Assembly: GCA_963753545.1 (NCBI GenBank)
Contig: CAVWCQ010000001.1
Span: 62,001 to 126,000 of the forward strand
Length of the DNA stretch: 64,000 nucleotides
Direction: 5' to 3'
DNA from: CAVWCQ01 sp963753545
Lineage (GTDB): Bacteria; Chloroflexota; Anaerolineae; Aggregatilineales; Aggregatilineaceae
Shown here piece after piece: positions 17,596-26,154 of this stretch. Within the stretch, counting starts at the first letter, position 1; every line of letters starts with the position of its first letter. The notes beneath the pieces were generated by a model. The model ran no database searches. It was not told the DNA's origin and worked only from the letters and a program-made list of their open reading frames with translations. Both the position numbers and the translations under genes were made by a program.

Positions 17596-18996
17596 ATGAA
17601 TCGCAAACGTGCTCTTGTGGTGCTCGCGCTGACCGTACTCACGGCATTATCTGCAAGCTTGGCCCTGGCTCAGTTCCCCGAAGCGCCGGCAGGCGGCGCT
17701 GTTCATTCAGCCGGAGCGACGGTGCAGTTTACCTTGATGACTGGCGGCGATACAGGCAAACTGGTTTTTGTCGGTGTTGGCGGCGAGATTGATGGTGTGG
17801 TGAATCCCACCCTCCACGCTGATCCGGGTGATGTCGTCAAAATTACCCTGGTTAACGGTGATGGTCTGCTGCACGACCTGACCATCGATGAATTTAGCGT
17901 CGCTACCCGCCAGTTTGCCGATGAAGGTCAAGAGGACTCGATTACCTTTACCGTCAACGCAACGGGTGAATATATCTACTACTGTTCGGTTCCCGGTCAC
18001 CGCGAAGCAGGAATGTTTGGCACGCTGGTGGTCGGCAACGCGGAATCCAGGGAAGAAACCGGTGCCAATGTGGTTCATAATCCCACTGATCTTCCAGGCC
18101 CGGTCGGGGATCGCGCTCCTCAGACGGTGCGCGTCGATTTAACGTCGGAAGAAGTCGTCGGGCAGTTGGCCGATGGCACAACCATGACCTACTTCACCTT
18201 TAATGGTACGGTGCCCGGTCCCATGCTGCGCGTCCGCGTGGGTGACACTGTTGAAGTCCACTTCCGCAACAACACGTCCAGCCAGTTCCCGCACTCGGTA
18301 GACTTTCACGCGGCAACCGGACCCGGCGGCGGCGCGGTCTTTAGCAATATGATGCCCGGCGAAGAGACCGTCTTCACGTTCAAGACGCTCAATCCCGGTT
18401 TGTTTGTCTATCACTGCGCGACACCGAGCGTTGGTCACCATATCGCCAGCGGCATGTACGGCATGATCCTGGTTGAGCCGGAAGGTGGCCTGGAACCCGT
18501 TGATCGTGAATTTTACGTGATGCAGGGTGAAATCTACACGGCGGAGCCTTTTGGCACGCAGGGTTATGTCAATTTCAGCCACGACAACATGCTCGCGGAA
18601 CATCCCACCTATTTTGTCTTTAACGGCGCGTCAGGTGCGCTAACCGCTGATGAGGAAGCGCTTCGCGCCAACGTGGGCGAGACCATTCGGATTTTCTTTG
18701 GCGTCGGCGGGCCAGACTTTATCTCGTCGTTCCATGTGATCGGCGAAATCATGGATCGGGTCTATGACCAGGGATCGATCACCAGCCCTCCGCTGACGGA
18801 TGTCCAGACGACGCTCGTTCCGCCAGGTGGCGCGGCGATGGTTGAACTGAAGCTGGACGTACCGGGCCGTTTCGTCCTGGTCGATCACGCCTTGAGCCGC
18901 GCCGAGCAGGGTTTAATGGGCTTTCTCTACGTCGAGGGTGATCCGCAGCCCGATATTTTTGACGGCCAGTTATCACCTCATGGTTCAGGACACTAG
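17596..18996 (+). CDS. nirK: Copper nitrite reductase with fused N-terminal cupredoxin domain
   Basis: Reduces nitrite to NO in the periplasm during denitrification. Signal peptide at residues 1-25. Domain 1 (about 40-147) is an extra cupredoxin with type 1 copper ligands H93, C130, H135 and M140. Domains 2 and 3 are a complete NirK: type 1 site H233, C274, H282, M287; type 2 site H238, H273 and H431; catalytic Asp236 and His380. Canonical NirK has about 340-380 residues; here an additional donor-like domain brings it to 466, which could deliver electrons directly to the type 1 centre. Preceded by an FNR-like box and followed 10 bp later by a DUF2249 gene. All ligands are visible, so activity is likely. 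Confidence 0.93.
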   Translation: MNRKRALVVLALTVLTALSASLALAQFPEAPAGGAVHSAGATVQFTLMTGGDTGKLVFVGVGGEIDGVVNPTLHADPGDVVKITLVNGDGLLHDLTIDEFSVATRQFADEGQEDSITFTVNATGEYIYYCSVPGHREAGMFGTLVVGNAESREETGANVVHNPTDLPGPVGDRAPQTVRVDLTSEEVVGQLADGTTMTYFTFNGTVPGPMLRVRVGDTVEVHFRNNTSSQFPHSVDFHAATGPGGGAVFSNMMPGEETVFTFKTLNPGLFVYHCATPSVGHHIASGMYGMILVEPEGGLEPVDREFYVMQGEIYTAEPFGTQGYVNFSHDNMLAEHPTYFVFNGASGALTADEEALRANVGETIRIFFGVGGPDFISSFHVIGEIMDRVYDQGSITSPPLTDVQTTLVPPGGAAMVELKLDVPGRFVLVDHALSRAEQGLMGFLYVEGDPQPDIFDGQLSPHGSGH

Positions 18997-19006
18997 GCAG
19001 GAGAAC

Positions 19007-19249
19007 ATGATGACCGAAACACAAGGACTTATTCTCGATGTGCGCCCCATGATCCCCATGATGCGCCACCGCAAGATATTCCGTCTCTTTGACGCATTGG
19101 AACCCGGCGAAGCGCTGATCTTGATCAACGATCATGAGCCGAAGGCCCTTTACCAGCATTTTACAGCCTCCTGGGAGAATCGTTTCTCCTGGAATGTCCT
19201 GGAAGAAGGCCCGGAAGTCTGGCGCGTGCGCATCGAACGGACCGCCTGA
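19007..19249 (+). CDS. DUF2249 domain protein
   Basis: About 80 residues from the ATG at 19007 (or 19010), with an AGGAG site 6-9 bases upstream; the longer frame from 18938 overlaps nirK and is not likely. The sequence has the DUF2249 hallmarks: LDVRPMIPMMRHRKIFRLFD, PGEALILINDHEP and a C-terminal EEGPEVWRVRI. Such small proteins often sit beside denitrification or NO-related genes and may bind metal or act as a chaperone, but the function is not established. The spacing of 10 bp after nirK and a shared promoter make cotranscription likely. Confidence 0.8.
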   Translation: MMTETQGLILDVRPMIPMMRHRKIFRLFDALEPGEALILINDHEPKALYQHFTASWENRFSWNVLEEGPEVWRVRIERTA

Positions 19250-19263
19250 CAAGAGCACCAGCG

Positions 19264-19288
19264 AGGGGCGACTAGTCATGCCGCCCCT
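19264..19288. repeat. Hairpin between convergent nirK and lysine operons
   Basis: AGGGGCG and CGCCCCT form a 7-bp stem around an 11-nt loop between the DUF2249 stop (19249) and lysK stop (19290). Same GGGGCG-type hairpin family as at 14664 and 53491. Likely a two-way terminator. Confidence 0.55.
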
Positions 19289-19289
19289 A

Positions 19290-20333
19290 TCAGACTGGCA
19301 TCGTCTCGATTAACTGCCGCAGCACCCGCACCGCCAGATCGTACTCGTCCAGCGCCAGATGCTCGTTTGGCGTATGGTCCAGGCTGCTGTCTCCCGGCCC
19401 ATACGCGATGATCGGGCAGGTCCACGCCGCCCCGACCACGTTCATATCGCTTGTTCCACCTTTCAGGACGAATCCGGGCGTTTGCCCCTGGCTGCGTAAC
19501 GCGCCGAGCATAGCGCGCACGAGGTCATTGTTCTTGCCGCCCAGATACGCCCGTTCTGGCCCATAGGCGCGCAGTGTGCCCCCCGGCTCTGCCAGCTTGG
19601 ATACCTCTTCCAGCACCTGATCCGGCGTGAGGCGCGGCGGCAGCCGGAACCCAACCGTCAGGCACACATGATCCTGAAAGTGATCGGACGAAGTGTTGAT
19701 CGAACGCAGCGACGGGAACACCTGGTCAAAGTTCCGCTCCCATCCGGCGTTTTGTTCCTCTGACCAGTCCAGCACTGCCTGCCAGAAGGCCGCTCCCAGC
19801 GCGCCCACCGTCGGTTCCGGGCGCGACGAGTGCGCGGCGGATCGGGATAATTCGTAATCCACCAGCAGTCGCCCCTTGTACCCCAGCGTGAGTTGGCTGG
19901 CCCCGCTCGGTTCCCCGATGATGCACCAATCCGGCGCGAACTGTTCGCGGATGTGATACGCGCCCTTGCTGGTCGCGCTCTCCTCCTCCACAGCCCCGAC
20001 GACGATCACCCGCCAGCCCTCTGGGATTGCCGCCTGTGCGGTCGCTTCGGCAAAGGCGCAGAGCGGCCCCTTGGCATCCACGCTTCCCCGCCCATAGAGT
20101 AGGCCGTCTTCGACCCGCACCGGAATTTCGCCCGGCACCGTGTCGATGTGTCCCAGCAGGATCAGCGTGCGCGGCGCATCGGACGCCCCTCGCACGCCAA
20201 CGGCGCTGCCTGCCTCGTCGATCCGCGCCTCGAATCCGTGCGCCGCCATCCACTCGACCAGAGTGCTCACGGCGGGCGCTTCCTGTTGGGACGGGCTGTA
20301 GCGCCGCACCAGTTCGATCAGCAGATCAGACAT
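19290..20333 (-). CDS. lysK: LysW-lysine hydrolase (M20 family), last step of LysW-dependent lysine synthesis
   Basis: Releases lysine from the LysW carrier protein. The 347-residue protein has the M20 metallopeptidase signature: LLGHIDTVPG (metal His), GRGSVDAKGPLCAFA (bridging Asp and catalytic region), EEESATSKGA (catalytic and metal Glu), IGEPSG (metal Asp or Glu). Short length compared with ArgE/DapE fits LysK. It is the last gene of the operon and overlaps the homoisocitrate dehydrogenase gene by 8 bp. The related ArgE-like role is possible in principle, but the lysW-lysX context makes LysK the best choice. Confidence 0.9.
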   Translation of the reverse strand: MSDLLIELVRRYSPSQQEAPAVSTLVEWMAAHGFEARIDEAGSAVGVRGASDAPRTLILLGHIDTVPGEIPVRVEDGLLYGRGSVDAKGPLCAFAEATAQAAIPEGWRVIVVGAVEEESATSKGAYHIREQFAPDWCIIGEPSGASQLTLGYKGRLLVDYELSRSAAHSSRPEPTVGALGAAFWQAVLDWSEEQNAGWERNFDQVFPSLRSINTSSDHFQDHVCLTVGFRLPPRLTPDQVLEEVSKLAEPGGTLRAYGPERAYLGGKNNDLVRAMLGALRSQGQTPGFVLKGGTSDMNVVGAAWTCPIIAYGPGDSSLDHTPNEHLALDEYDLAVRVLRQLIETMPV

Positions 20334-21285
20334 GACTCAGCGCCTCGATCAGACAGGTTGTCGTCTGCCGCGTCGATCCGGTGTGTTGGGTCGCGTAAGT
20401 GGCCTGCCGCACCGAAGCCGCAGCCTGATCGTATCCCAAAAAGTCCAGCAGCATCGCCGCGCTGAGCACTGCGGCGCGTGGATCAGCCTTGTCCTGCCCG
20501 GCGATATCCGGCGCACTGCCGTGTACAGGCTCGAACAGCGCGGGCCGCCCTGCCCCGATATTAGCCGAAGGTGCGATCCCCAGCCCGCCCGTCAGTCCGG
20601 CGGTCAGATCGCTGAGGATGTCGCCAAACAGGTTGGTCGTCACGATCACGTCGAAGCGCGTTGGTTCTTGCACCAACCGCATTGCCGCCGTATCGACCAG
20701 CATTTCTTCCACGGTCAGGGCCGGAAATTCGAGAGCCACCTGGAGCGCGACACGCCGAAACAGCCCGCACGTCTCTTTGAGCACGTTGGCTTTGTGTACC
20801 ACGGTCAGTTTGCCGCGCCGCTGTTGTGCCTGCTGGCACGCCGTGCGCGTGATCCGCTCCGATGCCCGCGCCGTGATCACCCGCTCGGTAATCGCCGTAT
20901 TTCCCTCGTCTTCCAACCGCTCCCGCCCGCTGTACAGCCCTTCCGTGTTTTCCCGCACGATGAGCAGATCGATTTCCCCACTCACCGCCGGGCGCAGGTT
21001 AGCGAATAGATCGAAGTGTCGCCGCAGGCTCAGGATCGGACTTTGATAGCCCTGCACCTTTGTCATCGGGGAACTCGTCGCCCCGAACAGGATCGCGTCA
21101 CTCTCCTGGCAGCGGCGTAACGTTTCCTCAGGCAGCGCCGTGCCATATCGTTCGAACGTCCCGAACCCGGCCTCTGCCTCCTGAAAGGTCAGCGGCAGCC
21201 CCAACGACTCCAGGACCTGCCGCGCCGCCGGAATCACTTCCCGCCCGATGCCATCACCTGGAATGAGCGTAATGAGTCGTGTCAT
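20326..21285 (-). CDS. hicd: Homoisocitrate dehydrogenase (isocitrate/isopropylmalate dehydrogenase family)
   Basis: Oxidative decarboxylation of homoisocitrate to 2-oxoadipate. 319 residues, with LIPGDGIGREVIPAA (N-terminal), the substrate loop LRRHFDLFANLRP, VRENTEGLYSG, the NAD-binding region TNLFGDILSDLTAGLTGGLG and EPVHGSAPDIAGQDKADPRA. These features are shared by isocitrate, isopropylmalate and homoisocitrate dehydrogenases; the assignment rests on the operon (homocitrate synthase, homoaconitase, LysW genes). ATG overlaps the homoaconitase small-subunit stop, once its indel is corrected. Confidence 0.85.
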   Translation of the reverse strand: MTRLITLIPGDGIGREVIPAARQVLESLGLPLTFQEAEAGFGTFERYGTALPEETLRRCQESDAILFGATSSPMTKVQGYQSPILSLRRHFDLFANLRPAVSGEIDLLIVRENTEGLYSGRERLEDEGNTAITERVITARASERITRTACQQAQQRRGKLTVVHKANVLKETCGLFRRVALQVALEFPALTVEEMLVDTAAMRLVQEPTRFDVIVTTNLFGDILSDLTAGLTGGLGIAPSANIGAGRPALFEPVHGSAPDIAGQDKADPRAAVLSAAMLLDFLGYDQAAASVRQATYATQHTGSTRQTTTCLIEALSHV

Positions 21286-21784
21286 GAGGCCGTCTCTCCT
21301 TTAAAGCGCTTCTGAAGCATAGGTACCAGTCCCCCGGCTTCCAGAATTGCCTGCACCGACGGCGACAGCGCGGGATCACAAACGTCTGCTCTTTGGCGAT
21401 GATCAGCCCTGTCTCCCGATCCAGTTGGATCGTGTCACCCGTCTGCACCAGATCGTTCAATTCCGCGCACACAATCGGCAGAACCCCCTGGTTGATGCAG
21501 TTGCGAAAGTAGATGCGGCTGAACGACGCGGCGACAATAGCCGTCACCCCGGCAAATTTCAGCGCGCTGACCGCCTGTTCCCGGCTGCTGCCGCATCCCC
21601 AGTTGCGCCCGGCGACGATCACATCCCCCGGCTGCACCCGCCCCGCAAATGCTGTATCCAGGTCTTCCAGCGCGTGGGCCGCCAGATCCTGCGGCGCGGT
21701 CAGCGTGTAGGTGTATCGTCCCGGAAAAATCACATCGGTATTCACATTATCGCCATAAACCCAGCAGCGGTGTGTCGTCATCAT
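21282..21784 (-). CDS. hacB: Homoaconitase small subunit, frameshifted
   Basis: Small swivel domain of homoaconitase. The N-terminal sequence has WVYGDNVNTDVIFPGRY, GRNWGCGSSREQA and FRNCINQGVLPI, diagnostic for the LeuD/homoaconitase small subunit. The frame shifts after KEQTFVIP at about 21371, where one C seems to be missing; the continuing frame gives LSPSVQAILEAGGLVPML and a stop at 21282. The corrected length is 167 residues, as expected. Its stop overlaps the ATG of the dehydrogenase gene, and its own ATG overlaps the large-subunit stop. Both neat overlaps argue that the indel is an assembly error. Confidence 0.85.
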
Positions 21785-23036
21785 GCCAGAAACTCCTTCG
21801 GATCGGTGATCTGCCCGCGCACGGCGCTTGCCGCCACGACATACGGGACTCGCCAGATAGACGGGTGCTTCCTTCGTGCCCATCCGCCCCTTGAAGTTGC
21901 GGTTAGCTGTGCTGATTGTGATCTCGTCTGGCGCGGGAATGCCCATGTGGTTGCCCATACACGGCCCGCAGCCCGGCGTGCCAATCGCCGCCCCGGCTTC
22001 CAGCAGCGTTTCGATCACGCCCGCCCGCAGCGCCTCCATATACACTTCTGAACTCGCCGGGATGACCACCAACCGGCAGCGCACTTTTTGCCCGCGCAGG
22101 ATTTCAGCGGCGGCTTGCAGGTCTTCAAGCCGCGCATTGGTGCACGTGCCCAGAAACGCCTGTTGGATCGGCTGTCCTGCCACCTGCGACACCGGGAACC
22201 ACCTGATCCGGGCTGTCCGGGCAGGCGACCAGCGCTTCCAGGTTGCTCACGTCCAGAGCATACTCGGCGGCATAGACGGCATCAGCATCGGGATAGAGCG
22301 GCTGGTAATCCCGCGTCCGCCGCGCTTCCAGGTAGTCAAACACGGCCTGATCGGGCGGCAGATAGGCGTTTTTGGCCCCCATCTCCGCCATCATATTCGG
22401 GATCACCGCCCGCGACGCCACCGAGAGACTCGCCAGCGTCTCCCCTGCGAATTCCACCGACTGGTAAATTCCTGCTTCTACGCCCAGATCGCCCAGGATG
22501 CGCAAACTGAGGTCTTTGGAAGTAACCCCGGCGGGTAGATAGCCCGCCAGGGTGATGCGCAGCGCGTCAGGTACACGAACCCACAGTTCGCCTGTCGCCC
22601 ACAGCGCCGCCATTTCCGTCCGCCCGATCCCCGCCCCGAACGCGCCCATCCAGCCAAAGTGTGTCGTGTGGCTGTCCGCGCCGAGGATCGTCTCGCCGGG
22701 CAGGACCAGCGCTTCTTCGCTGAGCACCTGGTGGCAGATACCCCGCCCGACCTCGAAGAAGTGTTGAATTCCCTGCTGCCGGACCCATTCCCGAATCTCA
22801 GCATGATTTTGCGCGTGTTTCGTCGTCGGCGCAGGCACGGCATGATCGAGTGTGATCGCCACTCGCTCCGGGTACACGATTTTGGTCGCGCCCGTATCCT
22901 CGAAGATGCGCCGGATCGCCGCCGAATTATCGTGACTGAGCAAAACGTCCGGCCTGATATCGAGCACATCCCCGGCGCGCGCATCGGATAGTCCAGCCGC
23001 GCGGGCCAGGGCTTTTTCAGCGAAGGTCCGCCCCAT
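21781..23036 (-). CDS. hacA: Homoaconitase large subunit ([4Fe-4S]), frameshifted twice
   Basis: Isomerises homocitrate to homoisocitrate through homoaconitate. The N-terminal half (to about 22195) shows SHDNSAAIRR and GADSHTTHFGWMGAFGAG. After an extra base in a C3/G3 run at 22194-22196 the frame continues as VSQVAGQPIQQAFLGTCTNAR and TPGCGPCMGNHMG, holding the three cluster Cys residues. A second extra base at 21845-21847 leads into YVVAASAVRGQITDPKEFLA and the stop at 21781. Removing the two bases yields 417 residues, the usual length for homoaconitase large subunits. The ATG overlaps the homocitrate synthase stop. Confidence 0.87.
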
Positions 23037-24178
23037 CAGATCTGCCCTCCGGCGGCATCAAACAGCAGTTGATCGACTTCGTGCAGGGCCAGCGGGCGCA
23101 CATCCGCCCGGCGCTTGACATCCTGTGTGATGGCTCTCAGCGTTGTGTCGTCCAGGTGCAGGCCCAACGTCTGGGCGCGCTGCCGCACGGCATTCCAACC
23201 TGTCAGACGGTGTCCGATGGTCACTTCGCGCGACAGGCCGAAGTCTTCCGGCTTGAGAATCTCATACGTCGAGGGGTCCGCGAGCACAGCCTTGGCATGA
23301 ATGCCCGCCTTGTGGATGAAGGCACTTGCCCCGGTGATATAGTTGTTAAACGGAATATCCAGGTTGCACCGTTCTGCGATCATCCGGTCAATCTTAGGCA
23401 GCAGCGACAGATGATACTTGGTCACATAGTCTCGGTTGAGTGTATAGAGCCGCGCCACCAACCCGCCCAGCGGCGTGATGCCGTTTCGTTCGCCAATCCC
23501 CAGGATGGTTGTGTCGATGTGCGTTGCTCCTGCTTCGAGCGCGGCACAGGCATTGGCAATCGCACAGCCGCTGTCGTTGTGCCCGTGAAATTCCACGTCC
23601 AGCCCGGTCAGCCGCACCAACTGGTGTACCATCGCGTAGACCTGCTGCGGCAGTGCGACTCCAACCGTATCGGCTACTCCCAGGCGGTTGACCAGCCCCA
23701 GTTCAGCGACCGACAGGTAAACCAGCAGCAGATCAAACTCCCGGCTGCGGAAGCTGTCTTCCGTGCTGAAGCGCAGGATGATATCGGGGGCTTGTTCGCG
23801 GGCGAAGGTCAGCACGTCGGCGGCCAGTTCAATGATCTGTGGGATCGACTTGCCGTGACTGTGCTGCATCAGTTGCGGTGATGTTCCGATCAGTACGTCC
23901 ACGCCATCCACGCCTGTATCGATGGCCCGCTGCACGTCGTCCCGGTTGCAGCGGACATGCGTCAGGATGCGCGCGTTGAACCGTTCGGCTACGACCGCCC
24001 GGATATCCGCTTCGCTCTGCGGCGAGGCGCACGGCGAAGTCATCTCGATCATTTCCACGCCAAAATCGTCCAGCAGTGCGGCGATCTCGATCTTTTCTCG
24101 GGTCGTGAAGGTCGCGGTGCTGAACTGCTCGCCCTCACGCAGGGTGCTTTCAATGATGCTGTACTGGTTAAGCGGCAT
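23036..24178 (-). CDS. hcs: Homocitrate synthase
   Basis: Condenses acetyl-CoA and 2-oxoglutarate to homocitrate, the first step of the alpha-aminoadipate pathway and usually the lysine-inhibited one. 380 residues with the HMGL/DRE-TIM barrel: STLREGEQF (catalytic Arg and metal region), FHGHNDSGCAIANA (metal His-x-His), GIGERNGITPLG, and GASAFIHKAGIHAKAVL near the C-terminal end of the barrel. The LREGEQ motif favours homocitrate over isopropylmalate synthases. It lacks the C-terminal LeuA regulatory domain, as in Thermus-type homocitrate synthase. The start overlaps lysJ by 11 bp. Confidence 0.9.
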   Translation of the reverse strand: MPLNQYSIIESTLREGEQFSTATFTTREKIEIAALLDDFGVEMIEMTSPCASPQSEADIRAVVAERFNARILTHVRCNRDDVQRAIDTGVDGVDVLIGTSPQLMQHSHGKSIPQIIELAADVLTFAREQAPDIILRFSTEDSFRSREFDLLLVYLSVAELGLVNRLGVADTVGVALPQQVYAMVHQLVRLTGLDVEFHGHNDSGCAIANACAALEAGATHIDTTILGIGERNGITPLGGLVARLYTLNRDYVTKYHLSLLPKIDRMIAERCNLDIPFNNYITGASAFIHKAGIHAKAVLADPSTYEILKPEDFGLSREVTIGHRLTGWNAVRQRAQTLGLHLDDTTLRAITQDVKRRADVRPLALHEVDQLLFDAAGGQI

Positions 24179-25340
24179 CGTTCACGACCTCCTCGACGGT
24201 ATGGACCGCCAGCCATAAATCATCAGCAGAAATGACGAGAGGCGGCAGCAGCCTCAACACGGTTCGGCCAGCAGGCAGGGCCAGAACGCCCCGCTCTTGC
24301 AGCGCTTGCAGAATGGGCGCGACTTTGCCGCGCAGTTCAACTCCGATCATCAGGCCCCGCCCCCGCACCTCGCGTACCACCGACTCGGACAGGTTAGCCC
24401 GCAGGTGCTCGCGGACCGCTTCGCCGCGCAGCCGCGCATGCAGGATCAGATCGCTGTTTTGCAGCACGTCCAGCACGGCGAGTCCTGTGGCACAGGCCAA
24501 CGGATTGCCGCCAAACGTGCTGCCATGTGACGCGGGCGGCAGCGCTTCCAATCGATCACTCATCAGCACCGCCCCCGCCGGGATGCCGCCCGCCATACTC
24601 TTGGCGACGCACATGATATCGGGTTGGATTCCGTCGTACTGGTGGGCAAATAACCATCCGGTCCGCCCGAACCCGGTCTGCACCTCGTCCACGATCAGCA
24701 GCGACCCGTTGGCGCGGCAGAGTTCTTGCACCGCCCGCAGATAGCCATCCTGCGCCGGGTGAATGCCGCCCTCGCCCTGCACTGCCTCCACGATCACGGC
24801 GGCAGTCGTCTCGTTTAAGGCGTCCGCCAGCCGCTCGATGTTGTTATAGGGGACGTGTGTCACGCTGGAGATCAGCATCGGCTCGAACGCTTCCCGGTAA
24901 TTTTTCTCCCAGGTTAGGCTCAGCGCCCCCAGCGTTCGCCCGTGAAAGCCGCGCATCGTCGCGATCAACCCACTGCGTCCGGTTGCCAGCCGCGCCACCT
25001 TGATCGCGCCTTCAACCGCTTCCGTGCCGCTGTTGCATAGGAAGACCCGGGCCATATGCGCCGCCCGGCAGAGTTCTCCCTGGAAGCGCGCCCGGACGTC
25101 GTTGTGGAACAGCTCCGGGCAGGTGATCAACTGCGCCGCCTGCTGCTGGATCGCCGCCAGGATCGCCGGGTGCGCATGCCCCAGGTTAGCCGATCCTTGC
25201 CCGCCCACGCAGTCAATATAGGATCGCCCGGCTGCGTCCCACAGCCGCGCCCCTCGCCCGCAGACAATCTCGATGTCGCGCTTGATATACGCGCCGCTGC
25301 TGGTGATATCTTCCAGTCGATCAGTCGCCGTGTTCAGCAT
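24168..25340 (-). CDS. lysJ: LysW-aminoadipate semialdehyde aminotransferase
   Basis: A class III PLP aminotransferase, 390 residues, that converts LysW-bound alpha-aminoadipate semialdehyde to LysW-lysine. Visible features: VGGQGSANLGHAHP near the N-terminus, NSGTEAVEGAIKVAR (PLP phosphate region), LLIVDEVQTGFGRTG (PLP ring Asp) and CVAKSMAGGIPAGAV with the Schiff-base Lys. ArgD-type enzymes share these motifs; operon position within lysW-X-Y-Z identifies LysJ. It overlaps lysZ by 20 bp. Confidence 0.9.
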   Translation of the reverse strand: MLNTATDRLEDITSSGAYIKRDIEIVCGRGARLWDAAGRSYIDCVGGQGSANLGHAHPAILAAIQQQAAQLITCPELFHNDVRARFQGELCRAAHMARVFLCNSGTEAVEGAIKVARLATGRSGLIATMRGFHGRTLGALSLTWEKNYREAFEPMLISSVTHVPYNNIERLADALNETTAAVIVEAVQGEGGIHPAQDGYLRAVQELCRANGSLLIVDEVQTGFGRTGWLFAHQYDGIQPDIMCVAKSMAGGIPAGAVLMSDRLEALPPASHGSTFGGNPLACATGLAVLDVLQNSDLILHARLRGEAVREHLRANLSESVVREVRGRGLMIGVELRGKVAPILQALQERGVLALPAGRTVLRLLPPLVISADDLWLAVHTVEEVVNDAA

Positions 25341-26154
25341 AGCGCGCCTCCCCCAGGATATGCGTTCCCGCTCCGGACAGCGCCCGATCCAGCGGCGTCT
25401 CCATCCGCGAATCGGATAGAATCACGCGCGGCACTCTCGCCTGCTGCGCCGCCAGTAGTTTTTTCTTCATGCGGCCTTCTGCCAGCGAGTCATAACGTCC
25501 AATATCCCGCAGCGAGAATGACTCGACCAGTGACGATGGCTCGCTGACATCGCGCAGCAGTCCCGGCACATTGCTCAAAATGATCAGCGTCTCAGCGTTC
25601 AGGGTCCGGGCGATTTCGGCAGCAACCAGATCGCCGTCTACGTTCAGCCGTTCGAACGCTTCGCCAATCGCCAGCGGCGCGACGACGGGAGTCAGCCCTT
25701 CGTTTAAAAGTGTTTGCAGTAATCGTCCATCGATGCCGGTGATCGTGCCCGAATAATCATCGCGGATAATCACGGGCCGCCCGTTGCGGATAGCCCGAAT
25801 ATTTTCTTTGCGGCGGGCTTTGATCACGCTGGGACCCGCCAACCCAATCGCCGCCACGCCCAGCGCCGCTAATTGCGCCGTGAGCCGTTGGTTGACCGAA
25901 GCGACTGCCGCGCTGTAAATTTCCAGCATCCCGGCGTCCGTATAGCGGCTGGTGTGCCCGCCGGGGCTGGTAATCGTCTGGACCGTATAGCCCACCTGCC
26001 GGGCCAGATCGTTCGCTGCGGCGCTGGCTCCATGCACCAGAATCCACCGTTCGCCAAGCTGGATTCGCTCAGCGAGATTGGTAAGGGCCTGCGTGTGTTC
26101 GACTCCGGCCCCTCCTCCGAGTTTTAAGACGCTCGTCTTTAAGACGCTTGTCAT
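25321..26154 (-). CDS. lysZ: LysW-aminoadipate kinase
   Basis: Amino acid kinase family (ArgB-like), about 277 residues. The start is ATG 26154, which overlaps the lysY stop (ATGA); a longer frame from 26217 runs into lysY and is not needed. Family motifs: LKLGGGAGVEH (phosphate loop), GPSVIKARRKENIRAI, NVDGDLVAAEIARTL and LIILSNVPGLLRD. It phosphorylates the side-chain carboxylate of alpha-aminoadipate bound to LysW. The Gly-rich loop and the basic substrate region are intact. Confidence 0.88.
   Translation of the reverse strand: MTSVLKTSVLKLGGGAGVEHTQALTNLAERIQLGERWILVHGASAAANDLARQVGYTVQTITSPGGHTSRYTDAGMLEIYSAAVASVNQRLTAQLAALGVAAIGLAGPSVIKARRKENIRAIRNGRPVIIRDDYSGTITGIDGRLLQTLLNEGLTPVVAPLAIGEAFERLNVDGDLVAAEIARTLNAETLIILSNVPGLLRDVSEPSSLVESFSLRDIGRYDSLAEGRMKKKLLAAQQARVPRVILSDSRMETPLDRALSGAGTHILGEARYAEHGD

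Noticed and set aside
19726..20253. 175-residue alternative frame inside lysK
   Set aside because: The lysK frame has all M20 metal motifs, while the alternative is low-complexity Gly/Arg-rich.
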